Counted from the first letter of the stretch, positions 1 to 8,911 are shown. The stretch: 64,000 bases of DNA from an uncultured Sulfitobacter sp. (GCF_947500075.1 NZ_CANMQS010000005.1:186001-250000), one strand, 5' to 3'. A program made the numbers and translations. Notes: generated by a model not told the origin, from the sequence alone.

Positions 1-395
1 GCCTTTTCCACCTCCGCGCGGTCCCGGCCCAGTACGGTCAACGGGGCCTCCATTACGTTTTGCAGAATCGTCATATGCGCCCAGAGGTTGAACTGCTGGA
101 ACACCATGCTGAGGTTCGTGCGGATGCGCAGCACCTGTTTGGGATCAGCGGGACGGCGGGCGTGCCCGCCGCCTTTCCAGCGCACCGGTTCGCCCTTGAA
201 TTCGATCTCTCCCTGCTGGCTGTCTTCGAGCAGGTTGCAGCACCGCAGCAATGTGGATTTGCCGGAACCAGAGGACCCGATGAGCGAGATCACATGGCCT
301 CTTGGTGCCGTGACATCCACGCCCTTGAGGACCTCCAAAGATCCATATGCCTTGTGCAAGCCTTTGATCTGAATGACCGGTGTGTGGTCGGACAC
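1..395 (-). CDS. Amino-acid ABC transporter ATP-binding protein, 3' end outside window
   Basis: The first ~131 residues of a polar/basic amino-acid importer ATPase (HisP/GlnQ class), which would power uptake at the inner membrane. Walker A GSSGSGKST and the Q-loop FQQFNLW are visible, followed by HMTILQNVMEAP as in HisP-type proteins. I start at GTG 395 because an in-frame TGA lies at 401-399; a weak GGTGA precedes it. The signature motif, Walker B and C-terminus lie beyond base 1. The partner permease and binding protein are not in the window, so the exact substrate is unknown. Confidence 0.85.
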   Translation of the reverse strand, partial: MSDHTPVIQIKGLHKAYGSLEVLKGVDVTAPRGHVISLIGSSGSGKSTLLRCCNLLEDSQQGEIEFKGEPVRWKGGGHARRPADPKQVLRIRTNLSMVFQQFNLWAHMTILQNVMEAPLTVLGRDRAEVEK

Positions 396-454
396 TTTTC
401 ACCATGCGTTAACGATTCGATGGGTCATATGGCCGCAAAATGGCGGCAATCGCA

Positions 455-474
455 ATAAAAAGCCTGCTTTTTGG
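455..474 (-). terminator. Possible intrinsic terminator after the TerB-like genes
   Basis: On the minus strand a 7-bp inverted repeat AAAAAGC/GCTTTTT with a two-base spacer ends in a T-run. It lies about 35 bases after the stop of the TerB-like gene at 507 and just before the ABC ATPase start. The stem is AT-rich, so strength is doubtful. Confidence 0.4.
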
Positions 475-506
475 GCGGTTTCCAGTGATTGACCTAGGGG
501 AAGCGT

Positions 507-944
507 CTAGAGTTTCGCCACCCGCTGGCGTGCCATGGCGCTGTCGGTGTCGGTAATCCCCAGGAGGTTCGCGACCAGCCGCAGCAGCGCGTCTTCCTCC
601 TTGGCACGGGTGCCATCGGCAAGCACGATCTTCCACAGGGCTTCAATCACAGCGAGGCGGTTGTCGTAGGGCACGGCGTCCTTGATGGCGCGGGTGAAGC
701 GGACGGTGTCGGGGGCTTCGCTCTCCAATTCTTCGGCCTGCGCGCGCAGGTCGGCGGCCTCAAGGGCGGTCAGCCCGTAGCGGTCGATGGCGATGTCTTC
801 GACCAGCTGCGCCTCTGCGGTGGTGTAGTCGTGGTCGGACCGCGCGACACGGACCAGCAGAGCGGTAAGCGCAAGACGCGCGTCGGCGTCGGGCAGTGGG
901 GCGGGATCAGGCTGGGTCAGCCGTTTGAGGAAATCTGCAAACAT
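507..944 (-). CDS. TerB-like family protein (copy 1)
   Basis: A 145-residue all-helical acidic protein resembling the TerB-like (tellurite-resistance TerB / DjlA N-terminal) superfamily. These proteins have two halves, each with an acidic pair near a helix start; here the pattern DxDYTTAEAQLVEDI in the first half and ADGTRAKEEDALL in the second are the typical conserved blocks. Cellular role is not established and no ter operon is nearby, so I do not infer tellurite resistance. It is preceded by a second homologue of the same length (982-1419), probably a tandem duplication in one transcription unit. Confidence 0.75.
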   Translation of the reverse strand: MFADFLKRLTQPDPAPLPDADARLALTALLVRVARSDHDYTTAEAQLVEDIAIDRYGLTALEAADLRAQAEELESEAPDTVRFTRAIKDAVPYDNRLAVIEALWKIVLADGTRAKEEDALLRLVANLLGITDTDSAMARQRVAKL

Positions 945-981
945 ATGAGCTATATAGGGGCCTTTGTTGTGCTGTCCAAAT

Positions 982-1419
982 CTACAGTTTCCTGAGCGCG
1001 TCGGCGCGGGCTTTTTGGATGTCGTCGGTGGTCAGGCCGAGCGCAAGCTCGATGGCTTCAAGCTGGATTTCCTCGTCCTCGTGCCGGTGACCATCGGCCA
1101 TGGCGACAGACCACATCGCATCGCCCAGTGCCTTGCGGTCTGCATAGTCGACCTCGTCGCGCAGAATGGCGGCAAACTCGGGTGTGCCGGGGGCGTCACG
1201 TTCAAGGGCTTCACAGGTGGCGCGCAGCTTGGCAGCCTCGATGGGACCAAGGTCAAAGGTGCGCGCCAGAATACGGTCGATCTGGCCCACTTCCTCGGCG
1301 CGGTAGGTGCGGTCGGCGAAGGCCACGCGGACCAGCAGCGCGCCAAGCGCAAGCTGCGCGTCAGGCTGGGGCAGTGGCTTGGGGTCCGGCGTGCGGGAGG
1401 GGAAGAGACGTGCAAACAT
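982..1419 (-). CDS. TerB-like family protein (copy 2)
   Basis: A 145-residue paralogue of the downstream gene. The two share the opening pattern MFA..., a proline-rich PxPLP stretch and the LALxALLVRVAxxD block, and the second-half motif MADGHRHEDEEI matches LADGTRAKEED in the other copy. The same TerB-like helical fold is inferred. Only 37 bases separate the two genes, consistent with co-transcription. Function unknown. Confidence 0.75.
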   Translation of the reverse strand: MFARLFPSRTPDPKPLPQPDAQLALGALLVRVAFADRTYRAEEVGQIDRILARTFDLGPIEAAKLRATCEALERDAPGTPEFAAILRDEVDYADRKALGDAMWSVAMADGHRHEDEEIQLEAIELALGLTTDDIQKARADALRKL

Positions 1420-1428
1420 GGAATGCGT

Positions 1429-2079
1429 TTAGCTGAGATCTGCGGGTTTGCCAAAGCGTAAAGTATCCAGCGCCAGACCTTGCGGATCGGTGTTGGTCAT
1501 CACAAAGCCGGCGATGTCGCTTGCGCCATCCGAGCGGGTAAAGCCGACGGCGAATTCTCCTGTAGGATCAATGGGTACGCTGTGAATAACGGTGCCGTCG
1601 CGGCGGTGGAATGTGACGATGGCAACCCCTGCCTCGCCGCCGCGCAGATCAAAGGCGAGCGCGGACTGATCGTTGTCAAACAGCACCGCAATCGCGCCTT
1701 CGCCCTGCGCTTCGCGCTTGGGAAAGCCCGCGGTGCCGTAGCCGTTGATCACCGTATTGCCGGAAAACTGAACCACGGAGAGGTTCTGCCCGGCGTCCCC
1801 CGGCATCATGGTGAGCGGTGACAGCGCGTTGCCGGAAATCTGGTCGTGGGTGTCGTTGGTATCGACGAACTGGCCCGCAAAACGCTCTCCGAACACGGCA
1901 CCGTCGAGGGGTAGGATGTCATCAATCACACGCCCCGGACCATAGCCGCTTTGCACATCCTCAAAGGTGATCACCCGGACCAGAGCGAGGCTGTCGGGAT
2001 CAACAAGGCAGACCGGCGCGCCACAGGCCAATGCGCCGGTGGGCAGCAGGGTCAGGGCGAGAATGCGCAGCAGCTTCAT
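1429..2079 (-). CDS. Hypothetical secreted protein
   Basis: 216 residues beginning with a typical signal peptide (MKLLRILALTLLPTGALA, probable cleavage before CGAP; the Cys after Ala could alternatively make it a lipoprotein). The mature part is rich in beta-type sequence with FEDV, GFTRSDG and VMTNTDPQG stretches and looks like a jelly-roll/concanavalin-type exported domain with a C-terminal 'LDTLRF' strand as seen in many proteobacterial surface proteins. I do not recognise a named family with confidence. The start codon has no competing upstream ATG. Confidence 0.6.
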   Translation of the reverse strand: MKLLRILALTLLPTGALACGAPVCLVDPDSLALVRVITFEDVQSGYGPGRVIDDILPLDGAVFGERFAGQFVDTNDTHDQISGNALSPLTMMPGDAGQNLSVVQFSGNTVINGYGTAGFPKREAQGEGAIAVLFDNDQSALAFDLRGGEAGVAIVTFHRRDGTVIHSVPIDPTGEFAVGFTRSDGASDIAGFVMTNTDPQGLALDTLRFGKPADLS

Positions 2080-2122
2080 GACGCCAGCCTAAAACGAGGC
2101 AGGCGCATGTGGCAAGAAAACC

Positions 2123-2416
2123 TTAGCCGTCGTAGCCTTCGATGATGATCAGGTCAGCGTCGGAGACGGGCAGGCGGATGGCTTTGGCGGCCCGGTAGGC
2201 GTCGCTTTCGTAGCAGGCTTTTGCGTCGGCGTAGCTGGGAAATTCGATGACCACAGTGCGGCTGCGCCAGTTGCCTTCCTGCACGGTTTGTTCGCCGCCG
2301 CGGACCACGAATTTTGCGCCATAGGCGGCAAAGGGTTCGGCGTTGGCAGCGCGGTAGCTGTCATAGGTCTGCGCGTCGCGGACGTCCATTTGGGCGATCC
2401 AGTATCCTTTCGGCAT
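2123..2416 (-). CDS. DUF1330 domain protein
   Basis: 97 residues covering one DUF1330 (dimeric ferredoxin-like alpha/beta barrel) domain: an opening YWIAQMDVRDAQTYDSY, the conserved central FVVRGGEQTVQEG, then VVIEFPSYADAKACYES. The family is widespread and mostly uncharacterised. It follows rlmJ by only 11 bases on the same strand, so the two are probably co-transcribed. Confidence 0.85.
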   Translation of the reverse strand: MPKGYWIAQMDVRDAQTYDSYRAANAEPFAAYGAKFVVRGGEQTVQEGNWRSRTVVIEFPSYADAKACYESDAYRAAKAIRLPVSDADLIIIEGYDG

Positions 2417-2427
2417 CGGGTGTCCTT

Positions 2428-3204
2428 TCAGAGGGTTTTATACTGCTTTGTCAGATGCTTGGTAGCATCCTCCAGCCCGTAGGGCGGGTTGAGAATGACC
2501 ATGCCGGAGCCGACCATGCCATGCCCCGGACGGGCAGGCGGGAAGGAGACTTCGTGGCGCAGCGCCGCCGGGTGGGCCTGCATGATGCTGGCCAGCATGG
2601 GGGCATGGGCGCGGCTGGTCAGGATGGGATACCACAGGGCAATGATGCCCACGTTCCACGCCCTGTTGAGCTTGGCGATATGGCGGGGGATCTGGACGTA
2701 ATCGTCCTTTATTTCATAGCTGGGATCAATCAGCAGCAGGCCCCGGCGGGGCATGGGCGGGGTCAGGGCGTGGGCCGTCTCAAACCCGTCGCGCAGGTGG
2801 CATTTGACCGGGTAGGGCGACATCGCAAGGGTCAGGGCCGCATGTTCGCGGGGGTGTAATTCGGCAAGGTGGATATGGTCCGTGGGGCGCAGCAGGGTGG
2901 CCGCGATCAGGGGGGAGCCGGGATAGCTGTGGGGGCCGTTTTCAGCGCGGGTTTGGGAGAGGACGCGGGCGTAGGGGTGGTCCGGCTCGAACCAATTGAA
3001 AACACGCGCAATTCCCTGCGCGGCTTCGGCCGTCTTGAGGGCTGCCGCATCGTTGAGATCATAGAGCGCGCGGCCTGCGTGGGTCTCAATATAGCTGAGC
3101 GGTTTGTCCTTGCGGGTCAGGTAGTCGAGCATCACGGCCAAGAGGCTGTGTTTGTGCACATCCGCGAGGTTGCCGGCGTGGTAGCTGTGTTGGTAGCTCA
3201 ACAT
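2428..3204 (-). CDS. rlmJ: 23S rRNA (adenine(2030)-N6)-methyltransferase RlmJ
   Basis: 258 residues, close to the usual ~280 of RlmJ, the SAM-dependent enzyme that methylates A2030 of 23S rRNA. The N-terminal MLSYQHSYHAGNLADVHKH is the family signature, YIETHAG (around residue 38) is the SAM-binding motif I region, and LLLIDPSYE (D160) corresponds to the catalytic N6-methyltransferase motif IV. In the usual DPPY the second Pro is Ser here. It lies upstream of a DUF1330 gene on the same strand. Confidence 0.9.
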   Translation of the reverse strand: MLSYQHSYHAGNLADVHKHSLLAVMLDYLTRKDKPLSYIETHAGRALYDLNDAAALKTAEAAQGIARVFNWFEPDHPYARVLSQTRAENGPHSYPGSPLIAATLLRPTDHIHLAELHPREHAALTLAMSPYPVKCHLRDGFETAHALTPPMPRRGLLLIDPSYEIKDDYVQIPRHIAKLNRAWNVGIIALWYPILTSRAHAPMLASIMQAHPAALRHEVSFPPARPGHGMVGSGMVILNPPYGLEDATKHLTKQYKTL

Positions 3205-3586
3205 GGGGTTGGTGTACCGGATGGGGGGCTGCGCGCAACGGGCAAAATGGCGGTTTGGGCCAAATGCCGGGATATGCGGGTTAACGCCCTTGTTTCATGG
3301 GGTTTGCGGCGTGCACGGGGCGTACACAACCTGTACACAACCTGTACACCGTTTTTTTCGGCAGTCTCTGGTTAACAGGGCGTACGGTGGGGTTTGCTGC
3401 CAAAGTGTTAACGGAGAAACGGCAGGGCGGATGGCTGCGTCACGGTAGACGCATTCGTAGACGTGAGATTTCTGCGCTTCGTGGCTGGTCCAGATGCTGT
3501 GTGGCGGTGAAAGATGCTTCCCGGCGCTGGCTCATGGGGACAAAACGGTTATCGCAAAAACATCGAAAAATTGGAACCGCCGATGC
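3205..3586. other. Non-coding stretch between rlmJ and a small ORF
   Basis: I see no convincing coding frame in these 382 bases; the open frames here are short and unlike known proteins. The stretch contains a tandem 11-bp repeat (3322-3349), a T-run just after it, and two similar blocks, each a GTTAAC followed further on by GGGGTTTGC, the first near 3281-3309 and the second near 3371-3400. It probably carries the rlmJ promoter and possibly a regulator site. Confidence 0.5.
3322..3349. repeat. Tandem 11-bp repeat GTACACAACCT
   Basis: GTACACAACCT occurs twice in direct tandem and a third time as the partial GTACAC, giving about 2.5 copies with an 11-bp period. One helical turn of spacing would put bound proteins on the same DNA face. 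No CRISPR-like spacing. Confidence 0.7.
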
Positions 3587-3766
3587 TCAGACCAGAAAGC
3601 GGGCATTCTTGATTTCCTGCTCCGCCACCGCTTTTGACGCTTCGATAGAGGCGACCAGTGCATCCGCGCCAATTTCTGAGGCGCGCAGCGCGGCGTAATC
3701 CAGCATGGAACAAAGCGCATGAAGCTCGCATAATTTTTCATTCTCTTCCAAGGGCTTCAATAGCAT
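3587..3766 (-). CDS. Small hypothetical protein, 59 residues
   Basis: A short gene with a good ribosome-binding site (GGAG six bases before ATG 3766). The protein begins MLLKPLEENEKLCELH and ends QEIKNARFLV; it is Ala/Leu/Glu-rich, predicted to be mostly helical, and has two Cys residues (13 and 19). I do not recognise a family. It is transcribed divergently from the LysR gene at 3857, which is the usual arrangement for a LysR target, so regulation by that protein is possible. Coding status rests on the SD and on codon use similar to its neighbours. Confidence 0.6.
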   Translation of the reverse strand: MLLKPLEENEKLCELHALCSMLDYAALRASEIGADALVASIEASKAVAEQEIKNARFLV

Positions 3767-3830
3767 TTATGGCTCCTGACCGATGTGCGCTTTCTGTCTC
3801 TTGAAAGTTTAAAGCGACTCGTTAGGTTGG

Positions 3831-3844
3831 ATCAATCGATTAAT
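3831..3844. promoter_or_regulatory. Candidate LysR operator between divergent genes
   Basis: ATCAATCGATTAAT is a near-palindrome (only one mismatched pair around the core AATCGATT) centred about 20 bases before the LysR start. LysR proteins commonly bind such AT-rich dyads in divergent promoters. Inference from position and symmetry only. Confidence 0.4.
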
Positions 3845-3856
3845 AAGAGTTAATCC

Positions 3857-4774
3857 ATGAAAAATTTCGATCATTTCCGCATTGACGGACACACCCTGCG
3901 GGTGTTCGTGTCTGTCTGTGAAACGGGGTCGGTCAGCCAGACGGCGGCGCTGTTTGCGCTGAACCAGTCCACGATCAGCCATACGTTGGAGAAGATGCGG
4001 GCCGCCGTGGGGGATCCGTTGTTCGTGAAATCGGGCCGGGGGATCACGCCCACGGTCAAGGCGATATCACTGCTGCCGCGCGTGCAGCAGATCCTTGTGG
4101 ACATCGAAGGGTTGATTGCACCAGAGCATTACGAGGCGTCATTGGACAGCAAACCGGTGGTGGTGGCCATACCGACCCCGGCTTTGCTGAATGATATGAA
4201 GACCTTGCAGGCCAAGATCAGTGACGAGGCGAAACATGCCAAGCTGGAAATCCGCCGCCTTGCGCCGCGCAACCGGATTGTGGAGATGCTGAGCCATGAT
4301 GAGGCGGAACTGGCGATAGCGGTGTCCGGGTTCAAGTATCCCGCGACGTTGAATCACTGCATCTATGGCAAGGATGCGTTCGTGGTGTTTTACGATCCCA
4401 ACCATCGCGGGCCGATCACATCGCCCGAGGAATTTGCCGCAGCGCGCCATGGTTCGGTGAAATTCGGCGGCGGCGTGAAGAGTGAGGTTGAAAAGTCATT
4501 GGCCCGGCTGGGGCTGGAACGGGAGGTGACGCTGGTGGCGCCCACCGCGTCCATGCTGGGGGATTTGATCCGCGGCACTGATGTTGTCGCAACCATGCCC
4601 CGGCGCTTGATCACCAACGCCTATGCGGGGCTGGCCTATTGCGCCCCGCCGTTTGACTTGTCGCCGATCACCTATGACCTTGTCTGGCACCGGCGGTATG
4701 AACATTCCGGGCGGCACATGTGGCTGCGCAGGCTGGTGATGGAGTCGCGCGGGGAGCCGTTAGACGAGGCGTGA
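3857..4774 (+). CDS. LysR-family transcriptional regulator
   Basis: 305 residues. The N-terminal winged helix-turn-helix is clear: [47 protein letters not shown]-type sequence spans about residues 12-58. The rest is the periplasmic-binding-protein-like effector domain, with [13 protein letters not shown] opening it near residue 95. The effector is unknown. Its 3' end overlaps the 3' end of pyrG on the opposite strand by 15 bases. The divergent small gene (3587-3766) is its nearest candidate target. Confidence 0.9.
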   Translation: MKNFDHFRIDGHTLRVFVSVCETGSVSQTAALFALNQSTISHTLEKMRAAVGDPLFVKSGRGITPTVKAISLLPRVQQILVDIEGLIAPEHYEASLDSKPVVVAIPTPALLNDMKTLQAKISDEAKHAKLEIRRLAPRNRIVEMLSHDEAELAIAVSGFKYPATLNHCIYGKDAFVVFYDPNHRGPITSPEEFAAARHGSVKFGGGVKSEVEKSLARLGLEREVTLVAPTASMLGDLIRGTDVVATMPRRLITNAYAGLAYCAPPFDLSPITYDLVWHRRYEHSGRHMWLRRLVMESRGEPLDEA

Positions 4775-6406
4775 GTTCTCTTTGGCGGCGCGGACGAAGT
4801 CCTTGAACAGGGGATGGGGCGCGAAGGGTTTCGATTTCAGCTCAGGGTGGAACTGCACACCGATGAACCACGGGTGATCGGGCCATTCGACGATCTCTGG
4901 CAGTTTGCCGTCGGGGGACATGCCGGAAAAGGCGAGGCCTGCTTTTTCAAGCTGGTCCTTGTAGGCGATATCAACCTCGTAGCGGTGGCGGTGGCGTTCG
5001 TCGATGGTGGTGGTGCCGTAGGCTTCGGCCACGCGGGAGCCGGGCGTGAGGGTGGCGTCATAGGCGCCCAGACGCATGGTGCCGCCTTTGTCGTCGCCTA
5101 CCTTGCGGGAGACTTTGGCATTGCCCTGCACCCATTCCTTGAGGTGATAGACCACGGGTTCAAAGCGTTTCTTGCCCGCCTCATGGTCGAACTCTTCGGA
5201 CCCTGCGCTGGTCAGGCCTGCCACGTTGCGGGCGGCTTCGATGACGGCCATTTGCATGCCCAGACAGATGCCCAGATAGGGGACGTTGTGCATCCGCGCA
5301 TATTGCGCGGCTTTGATCTTGCCTTCGGTGCCGCGTTCGCCAAAGCCGCCGGGCACGAGGATGGCGTGGTAGCCTTCGAGGTGGGGCGCGACGTCGTCGG
5401 CCTTGTCGAAGATTTCAGCGTCGACCCATTCCACGCGGACCTTGACGCGGTTGGCCATGCCGCCGTGGGTCAGCGCCTCCGCGATGGATTTGTAGGCGTC
5501 TTCAAGCTGGGTGTATTTGCCGACAATGGCCACGCGCACTTCGCCTTCGGGGTTGTGGATGCGGTCGGCCACATCGTGCCAGACGCTGAGGTCGGGACGC
5601 GGGGCGGGAGAGATGTCGAAGGCGTCGAGGACGGCCTGATCGAGGCCCTGGGCGTGGTAGGCAAGGGGCGCTTCATAGATGGATTTGAGGTCGTAGGCGG
5701 CCACCACGGCTTCCTTGCGGACGTTGCAGAAAAGCGCGATCTTCCCGCGTTCCTTTTCGGGGATCGGGTGTTCGGACCGGCACACAAGGATGTCGGGCGC
5801 GATGCCGATGGATTGCAGTTCCTTGACGGAGTGCTGGGTGGGTTTGGTTTTCAGCTCCCCTGAGGCGGCGAGGTAGGGCAGCAGCGTGAGGTGCATGAAG
5901 ATGCACTGCCCGCGCGGTTTGTCGTGGGAGAACTGGCGGATGGCTTCGAAGAACGGCAGGCCTTCGATGTCACCCACGGTGCCGCCGATTTCACAGAGCA
6001 TGAAGTCGACCTCATCGTCGCCGACCTTGAGGAATTCCTTGATTTCGTTGGTGACGTGGGGGACGACCTGAATGGTCTTGCCCAGGTAGTCGCCGCGGCG
6101 TTCTTTCTCCAGCACGGTGGAATAGATGCGCCCGGAAGAGACGCTGTCGGTCATGCGGGCGGGCACACCGGTGAAGCGTTCGTAGTGGCCCAGATCGAGG
6201 TCCGTTTCCGCGCCGTCATCGGTCACGAAGACTTCGCCATGTTCAAAGGGTGACATCGTGCCGGGGTCGACGTTCAGGTAGGGATCGAGTTTGCGCAGGC
6301 GGACGGAGAACCCGCGCGCTTGCAGCAATGCACCAAGGGCGGCGGAGGCAAGGCCCTTGCCGAGCGAAGAGACCACACCGCCGGTGATGAAGATGTAACG
6401 CGCCAT
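4760..6406 (-). CDS. pyrG: CTP synthase
   Basis: 548 residues, normal length. The enzyme makes CTP from UTP, ATP and glutamine in pyrimidine nucleotide synthesis. The N-terminal synthase domain opens with [17 protein letters not shown] (P-loop) and contains [15 protein letters not shown]; the C-terminal class I glutaminase domain shows the nucleophile motif GICLGMQ and the His-Glu pair in [10 protein letters not shown]. It lies downstream of secG on the same strand, a common arrangement in Rhodobacteraceae, with a 195-base gap that shows no gene. Confidence 0.97.
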   Translation of the reverse strand: MARYIFITGGVVSSLGKGLASAALGALLQARGFSVRLRKLDPYLNVDPGTMSPFEHGEVFVTDDGAETDLDLGHYERFTGVPARMTDSVSSGRIYSTVLEKERRGDYLGKTIQVVPHVTNEIKEFLKVGDDEVDFMLCEIGGTVGDIEGLPFFEAIRQFSHDKPRGQCIFMHLTLLPYLAASGELKTKPTQHSVKELQSIGIAPDILVCRSEHPIPEKERGKIALFCNVRKEAVVAAYDLKSIYEAPLAYHAQGLDQAVLDAFDISPAPRPDLSVWHDVADRIHNPEGEVRVAIVGKYTQLEDAYKSIAEALTHGGMANRVKVRVEWVDAEIFDKADDVAPHLEGYHAILVPGGFGERGTEGKIKAAQYARMHNVPYLGICLGMQMAVIEAARNVAGLTSAGSEEFDHEAGKKRFEPVVYHLKEWVQGNAKVSRKVGDDKGGTMRLGAYDATLTPGSRVAEAYGTTTIDERHRHRYEVDIAYKDQLEKAGLAFSGMSPDGKLPEIVEWPDHPWFIGVQFHPELKSKPFAPHPLFKDFVRAAKENSRLV

Positions 6407-6601
6407 AGATAGAGGTCTCCCGTGCCTTGGTCAGGCTGATGTCAGTGTCGATTTGGTTGGATAACACCCAGCCCAGAGCGCAGCGACATTTCGCTGCCCA
6501 CGGGATTAAAGGGTATCAGGATTCGGGGGGGCTTGGCAAGGCTGCACCGCAAGATGATGTTGCGTTTTGCGGCCTTGCATCAAGGTCTTGTGTGGTCAGG
6601 A

Positions 6602-6961
6602 TTATTCGCCTGCGGGGACAAGCGGTGCGTTGTCATCCGCTGTTGGGGGCAGCAGGCTTTCGCCCGAGGGTGTGCTGCTGTCGCCCACGGGGGCTGTCAC
6701 AGGTGCGTCGCTGAGCCGGTCGATCACGGAGGCGCCCGCGGTGTTGCGCGCCACGATGATGGTGAGCGAGATGGAGGTGACGATGAACGCCGCACCCAGC
6801 AGCCACGTCAGTTTGCCCATTGCACTTTGCGGGGCACGGCCGGCGTTGCCGCCGCCCCCGCCGCCAATGCCCAGACCACCACCTTCAGAGCGCTGCAAGA
6901 GCACGGCCAGGATCAGGCCCATGGCCAGAAACAGGTGGATGATCAACAGGACATTTTCCAT
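6602..6961 (-). CDS. secG: Preprotein translocase subunit SecG
   Basis: 119 residues. The SecYEG accessory subunit of the inner-membrane Sec translocon. Two membrane segments are visible: [20 protein letters not shown] at residues ~3-23, then the family [12 protein letters not shown] loop, then [21 protein letters not shown] at ~52-72. The C-terminal tail is Pro/Ser-rich and variable, as in other alphaproteobacteria. It precedes pyrG. Confidence 0.93.
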   Translation of the reverse strand: MENVLLIIHLFLAMGLILAVLLQRSEGGGLGIGGGGGGNAGRAPQSAMGKLTWLLGAAFIVTSISLTIIVARNTAGASVIDRLSDAPVTAPVGDSSTPSGESLLPPTADDNAPLVPAGE

Positions 6962-7081
6962 GGACGGGTGCTCGTGTGGTTGGCTTTGCGGCTATCTATG
7001 CGTCTTTGCCGGGTGGGGCAAGGGAGGAATGCGGTGGCTTGGGAGATGGACAAGGGCCGGGGCTTGGGGCAGGGTGCGGGC

Positions 7082-7699
7082 ATGCCCCATGATCACCACG
7101 ACCACGACGACCCGCACAGCCTTTTGCCCTCTGATCCAGCGTTGCGCGTGAAGGCGCTTGAGACGCTGTTGACCCGCAAGGGGCTGGTTGATCCGGCCGC
7201 GCTGGATGAGATCATTGACACCTATGAGAACCGCATCGGGCCGCGGAATGGTGCGCGGGTGGTGGCGCGGGCGTGGATGGACCCTGCGTTTCATGCAGCC
7301 TTGATGGAGGATGCCACGGCGGTGGTGTCGGACATGGGGTATTACGGGCGTCAGGGCGAGCATATGGTGGCGGTTCAGAACACCGATGCGGTGCACAACA
7401 TGGTCGTGTGCACGCTGTGCAGTTGTTATCCGTGGCCGTTATTGGGCATCCCCCCCGGCTGGTACAAATCGGACGCCTACCGCGCGCGGGCGGTGAGGGA
7501 GCCGCGCAGGGTGCTGGCGGATTTTGGCGTGACCTTGCCGGAGGAAACGGCGGTGCGGGTGTGGGATTCGACGGCCGAGGTGCGCTATCTGGTGATCCCG
7601 AAACGGCCCGAGGGCACGGATGGGATGGAGGAGGCGGCGTTGATGGACCTTGTGAGCCGGGATTCCATGATCGGGACTGCATTGGCGGGGAAACCGTGA
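7082..7699 (+). CDS. nthA: Nitrile hydratase subunit alpha (cobalt type)
   Basis: 205 residues. With the beta subunit it hydrates nitriles to amides. The metal-binding claw motif is [11 protein letters not shown]; Thr in the second position (CTLCSC rather than CSLCSC) is the cobalt-type signature. The longer open frame upstream is not family-like; I start at ATG 7082, giving a His/Asp-rich [12 protein letters not shown] start that could help metal capture. First gene of an alpha-beta-accessory cassette. The natural substrate is unknown; no amidase lies in the window. Confidence 0.93.
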   Translation: MPHDHHDHDDPHSLLPSDPALRVKALETLLTRKGLVDPAALDEIIDTYENRIGPRNGARVVARAWMDPAFHAALMEDATAVVSDMGYYGRQGEHMVAVQNTDAVHNMVVCTLCSCYPWPLLGIPPGWYKSDAYRARAVREPRRVLADFGVTLPEETAVRVWDSTAEVRYLVIPKRPEGTDGMEEAALMDLVSRDSMIGTALAGKP

Positions 7700-7784
7700 T
7701 GGTGTGCAAAACACAAACGGGGGCCGAACGCGCTTGCGGTGCAAGCGCTGCCTCGGCCGCGCCGCGCCCGGGGGCGCGACGGAG

Positions 7785-8459
7785 ATGACGCGCGTGCACG
7801 ACATGGGCGGGCGGTTTGGTGACGGCCCGGTGATCCCGGAAGAGGAAGATGTGATCTTTCACGCCGATTGGCATCCGCGCGCCCTGGCGATCACGGTTGC
7901 GATGGGGCCGCTGGGGCAATGGAATCTTGATATGTCGCGCCACGCGCGCGAAGGGCTGCCGCCGAAGGATTACGCGCGGTTTTCCTATTACGAGAAGTGG
8001 CTGGCGGGGCTGGCCAATCTGCTGGTTGAGACGGGCGTGGTGACGCGCGATGAGTTGACGGGGGAGGTCGACCCCGCGCCGAGCCCGCTGGCCGAACGCG
8101 CGATGCCGGCTGAGAAGGTTGCGGGTATCCTTGCCGCCGGAGGGCCTGCGGATCGGCCAAGCAATGTCGACGCGGTCTTTGCGCCCGGTGATGCGGTGGT
8201 CACGCGGGCCTTTGCGGAGAATATGGCTGTTCCCGGTGGTCACACGCGCCTGCCTGCCTATGCGGCCGGGGCACGGGGCCGTATCCTGCGCCTGCATGGG
8301 GCGCATATCTTGCCCGACAGCAATGCCCACGGGGCAGGCGAAGCGCCCGAGCCGCTCTATGCGGTGGTGTTTGCGGCGTCCGAATTATGGGCGCATCCCG
8401 AGCATCCGGGTGACGAGGTGGTGCTGGATCTGTGGCAGAGCTATCTGGCGCCTGCATGA
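7785..8459 (+). CDS. nthB: Nitrile hydratase subunit beta
   Basis: 224 residues, normal length. Starts MTRVHDMGGRFGDGPV, matching the family opening (xHDxGGxxGxGPV); upstream in-frame sequence is unlike the family, so ATG 7785 is chosen. The C-terminal SH3-like part contains FAPGDAVVTR, HTRLPAYAAGARGRI and LYAVVFAASELW, the conserved blocks that pack on the alpha subunit metal site. It follows the alpha gene by 85 bases and overlaps the accessory gene by four bases. Confidence 0.93.
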   Translation: MTRVHDMGGRFGDGPVIPEEEDVIFHADWHPRALAITVAMGPLGQWNLDMSRHAREGLPPKDYARFSYYEKWLAGLANLLVETGVVTRDELTGEVDPAPSPLAERAMPAEKVAGILAAGGPADRPSNVDAVFAPGDAVVTRAFAENMAVPGGHTRLPAYAAGARGRILRLHGAHILPDSNAHGAGEAPEPLYAVVFAASELWAHPEHPGDEVVLDLWQSYLAPA

Positions 8460-8779
8460 GCGCGCGTCCCGAGCCGGTGTTTGAAGCGCCCTGGCATGCG
8501 CAGGTCTTTGCGCTGACGGTGCATCTGAATGAAGCGGGGCATTTTGGCTGGAGCGACTGGGCGGCACGCTTTGGGGCCACGCTGAAGCGGCACGGCGTTG
8601 ATCGGGACTTGAACGGAGGCGAGGATTATTTCGCCGCCTGGCTGGAGACGCTGGAGGGGTTTCTGGCAGAGATCGGGATGGCGGATGCGGCGGATGTCGA
8701 ACGGTTGCGCGGGGCCTGGGAGGCGGCGTATCTGCGCACGCCGCATGGGGCGCCGGTGGCTTTGGGGGAGGATGTGTGA
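8456..8779 (+). CDS. Nitrile hydratase accessory protein
   Basis: 107 residues starting at an ATGA overlap with the beta stop. The sequence PVFEAPWHAQVFALTVHLNEAGHFGW resembles the N-terminal half of beta subunits; proteins of this type act as activators/self-subunit-swapping chaperones that deliver cobalt to the alpha subunit. The ending YLRTPHGAPVALGED is typical. Its place as third gene of the cassette supports the assignment. Confidence 0.88.
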   Translation: MSARPEPVFEAPWHAQVFALTVHLNEAGHFGWSDWAARFGATLKRHGVDRDLNGGEDYFAAWLETLEGFLAEIGMADAADVERLRGAWEAAYLRTPHGAPVALGEDV

Positions 8780-8851
8780 GCCTTTGGCGTGGTCGTCTGC
8801 GGCGTCTGACGGCATTGAGCAGCAAAGCTGCATTTGATTTAATTTTTTTGA

Positions 8852-8892
8852 TGAGAGGGTTTTACCCTCTCAAACTCTCCCAGGTTTTTTTT
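8852..8892 (+). terminator. Probable terminator after the nitrile hydratase cassette
   Basis: TGAGAGGG / CCCTCTCA form an 8-bp stem with a TTTTA loop (8852-8872). A run of eight T (8885-8892) follows after 12 bases. The gap between stem and T-run is longer than ideal. It sits between convergent genes. Confidence 0.5.
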
Positions 8893-8911
8893 GAACCATT
8901 TGGAAGGGGCG
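8887..8911 (+). repeat. 25-bp dispersed repeat, copy 1
   Basis: The 25 bases beginning TTTTTTGAACCATTTGG and ending AAGGGGCG occur again, identically, on the minus strand at 52400-52424 just before recJ. Both copies lie in intergenic DNA and begin with a T-run. Confidence 0.75.

Noticed and set aside
3322-3349. CRISPR-like repeat
   Set aside because: Units are only 11 bases and directly abutting, with no spacers and no cas genes.
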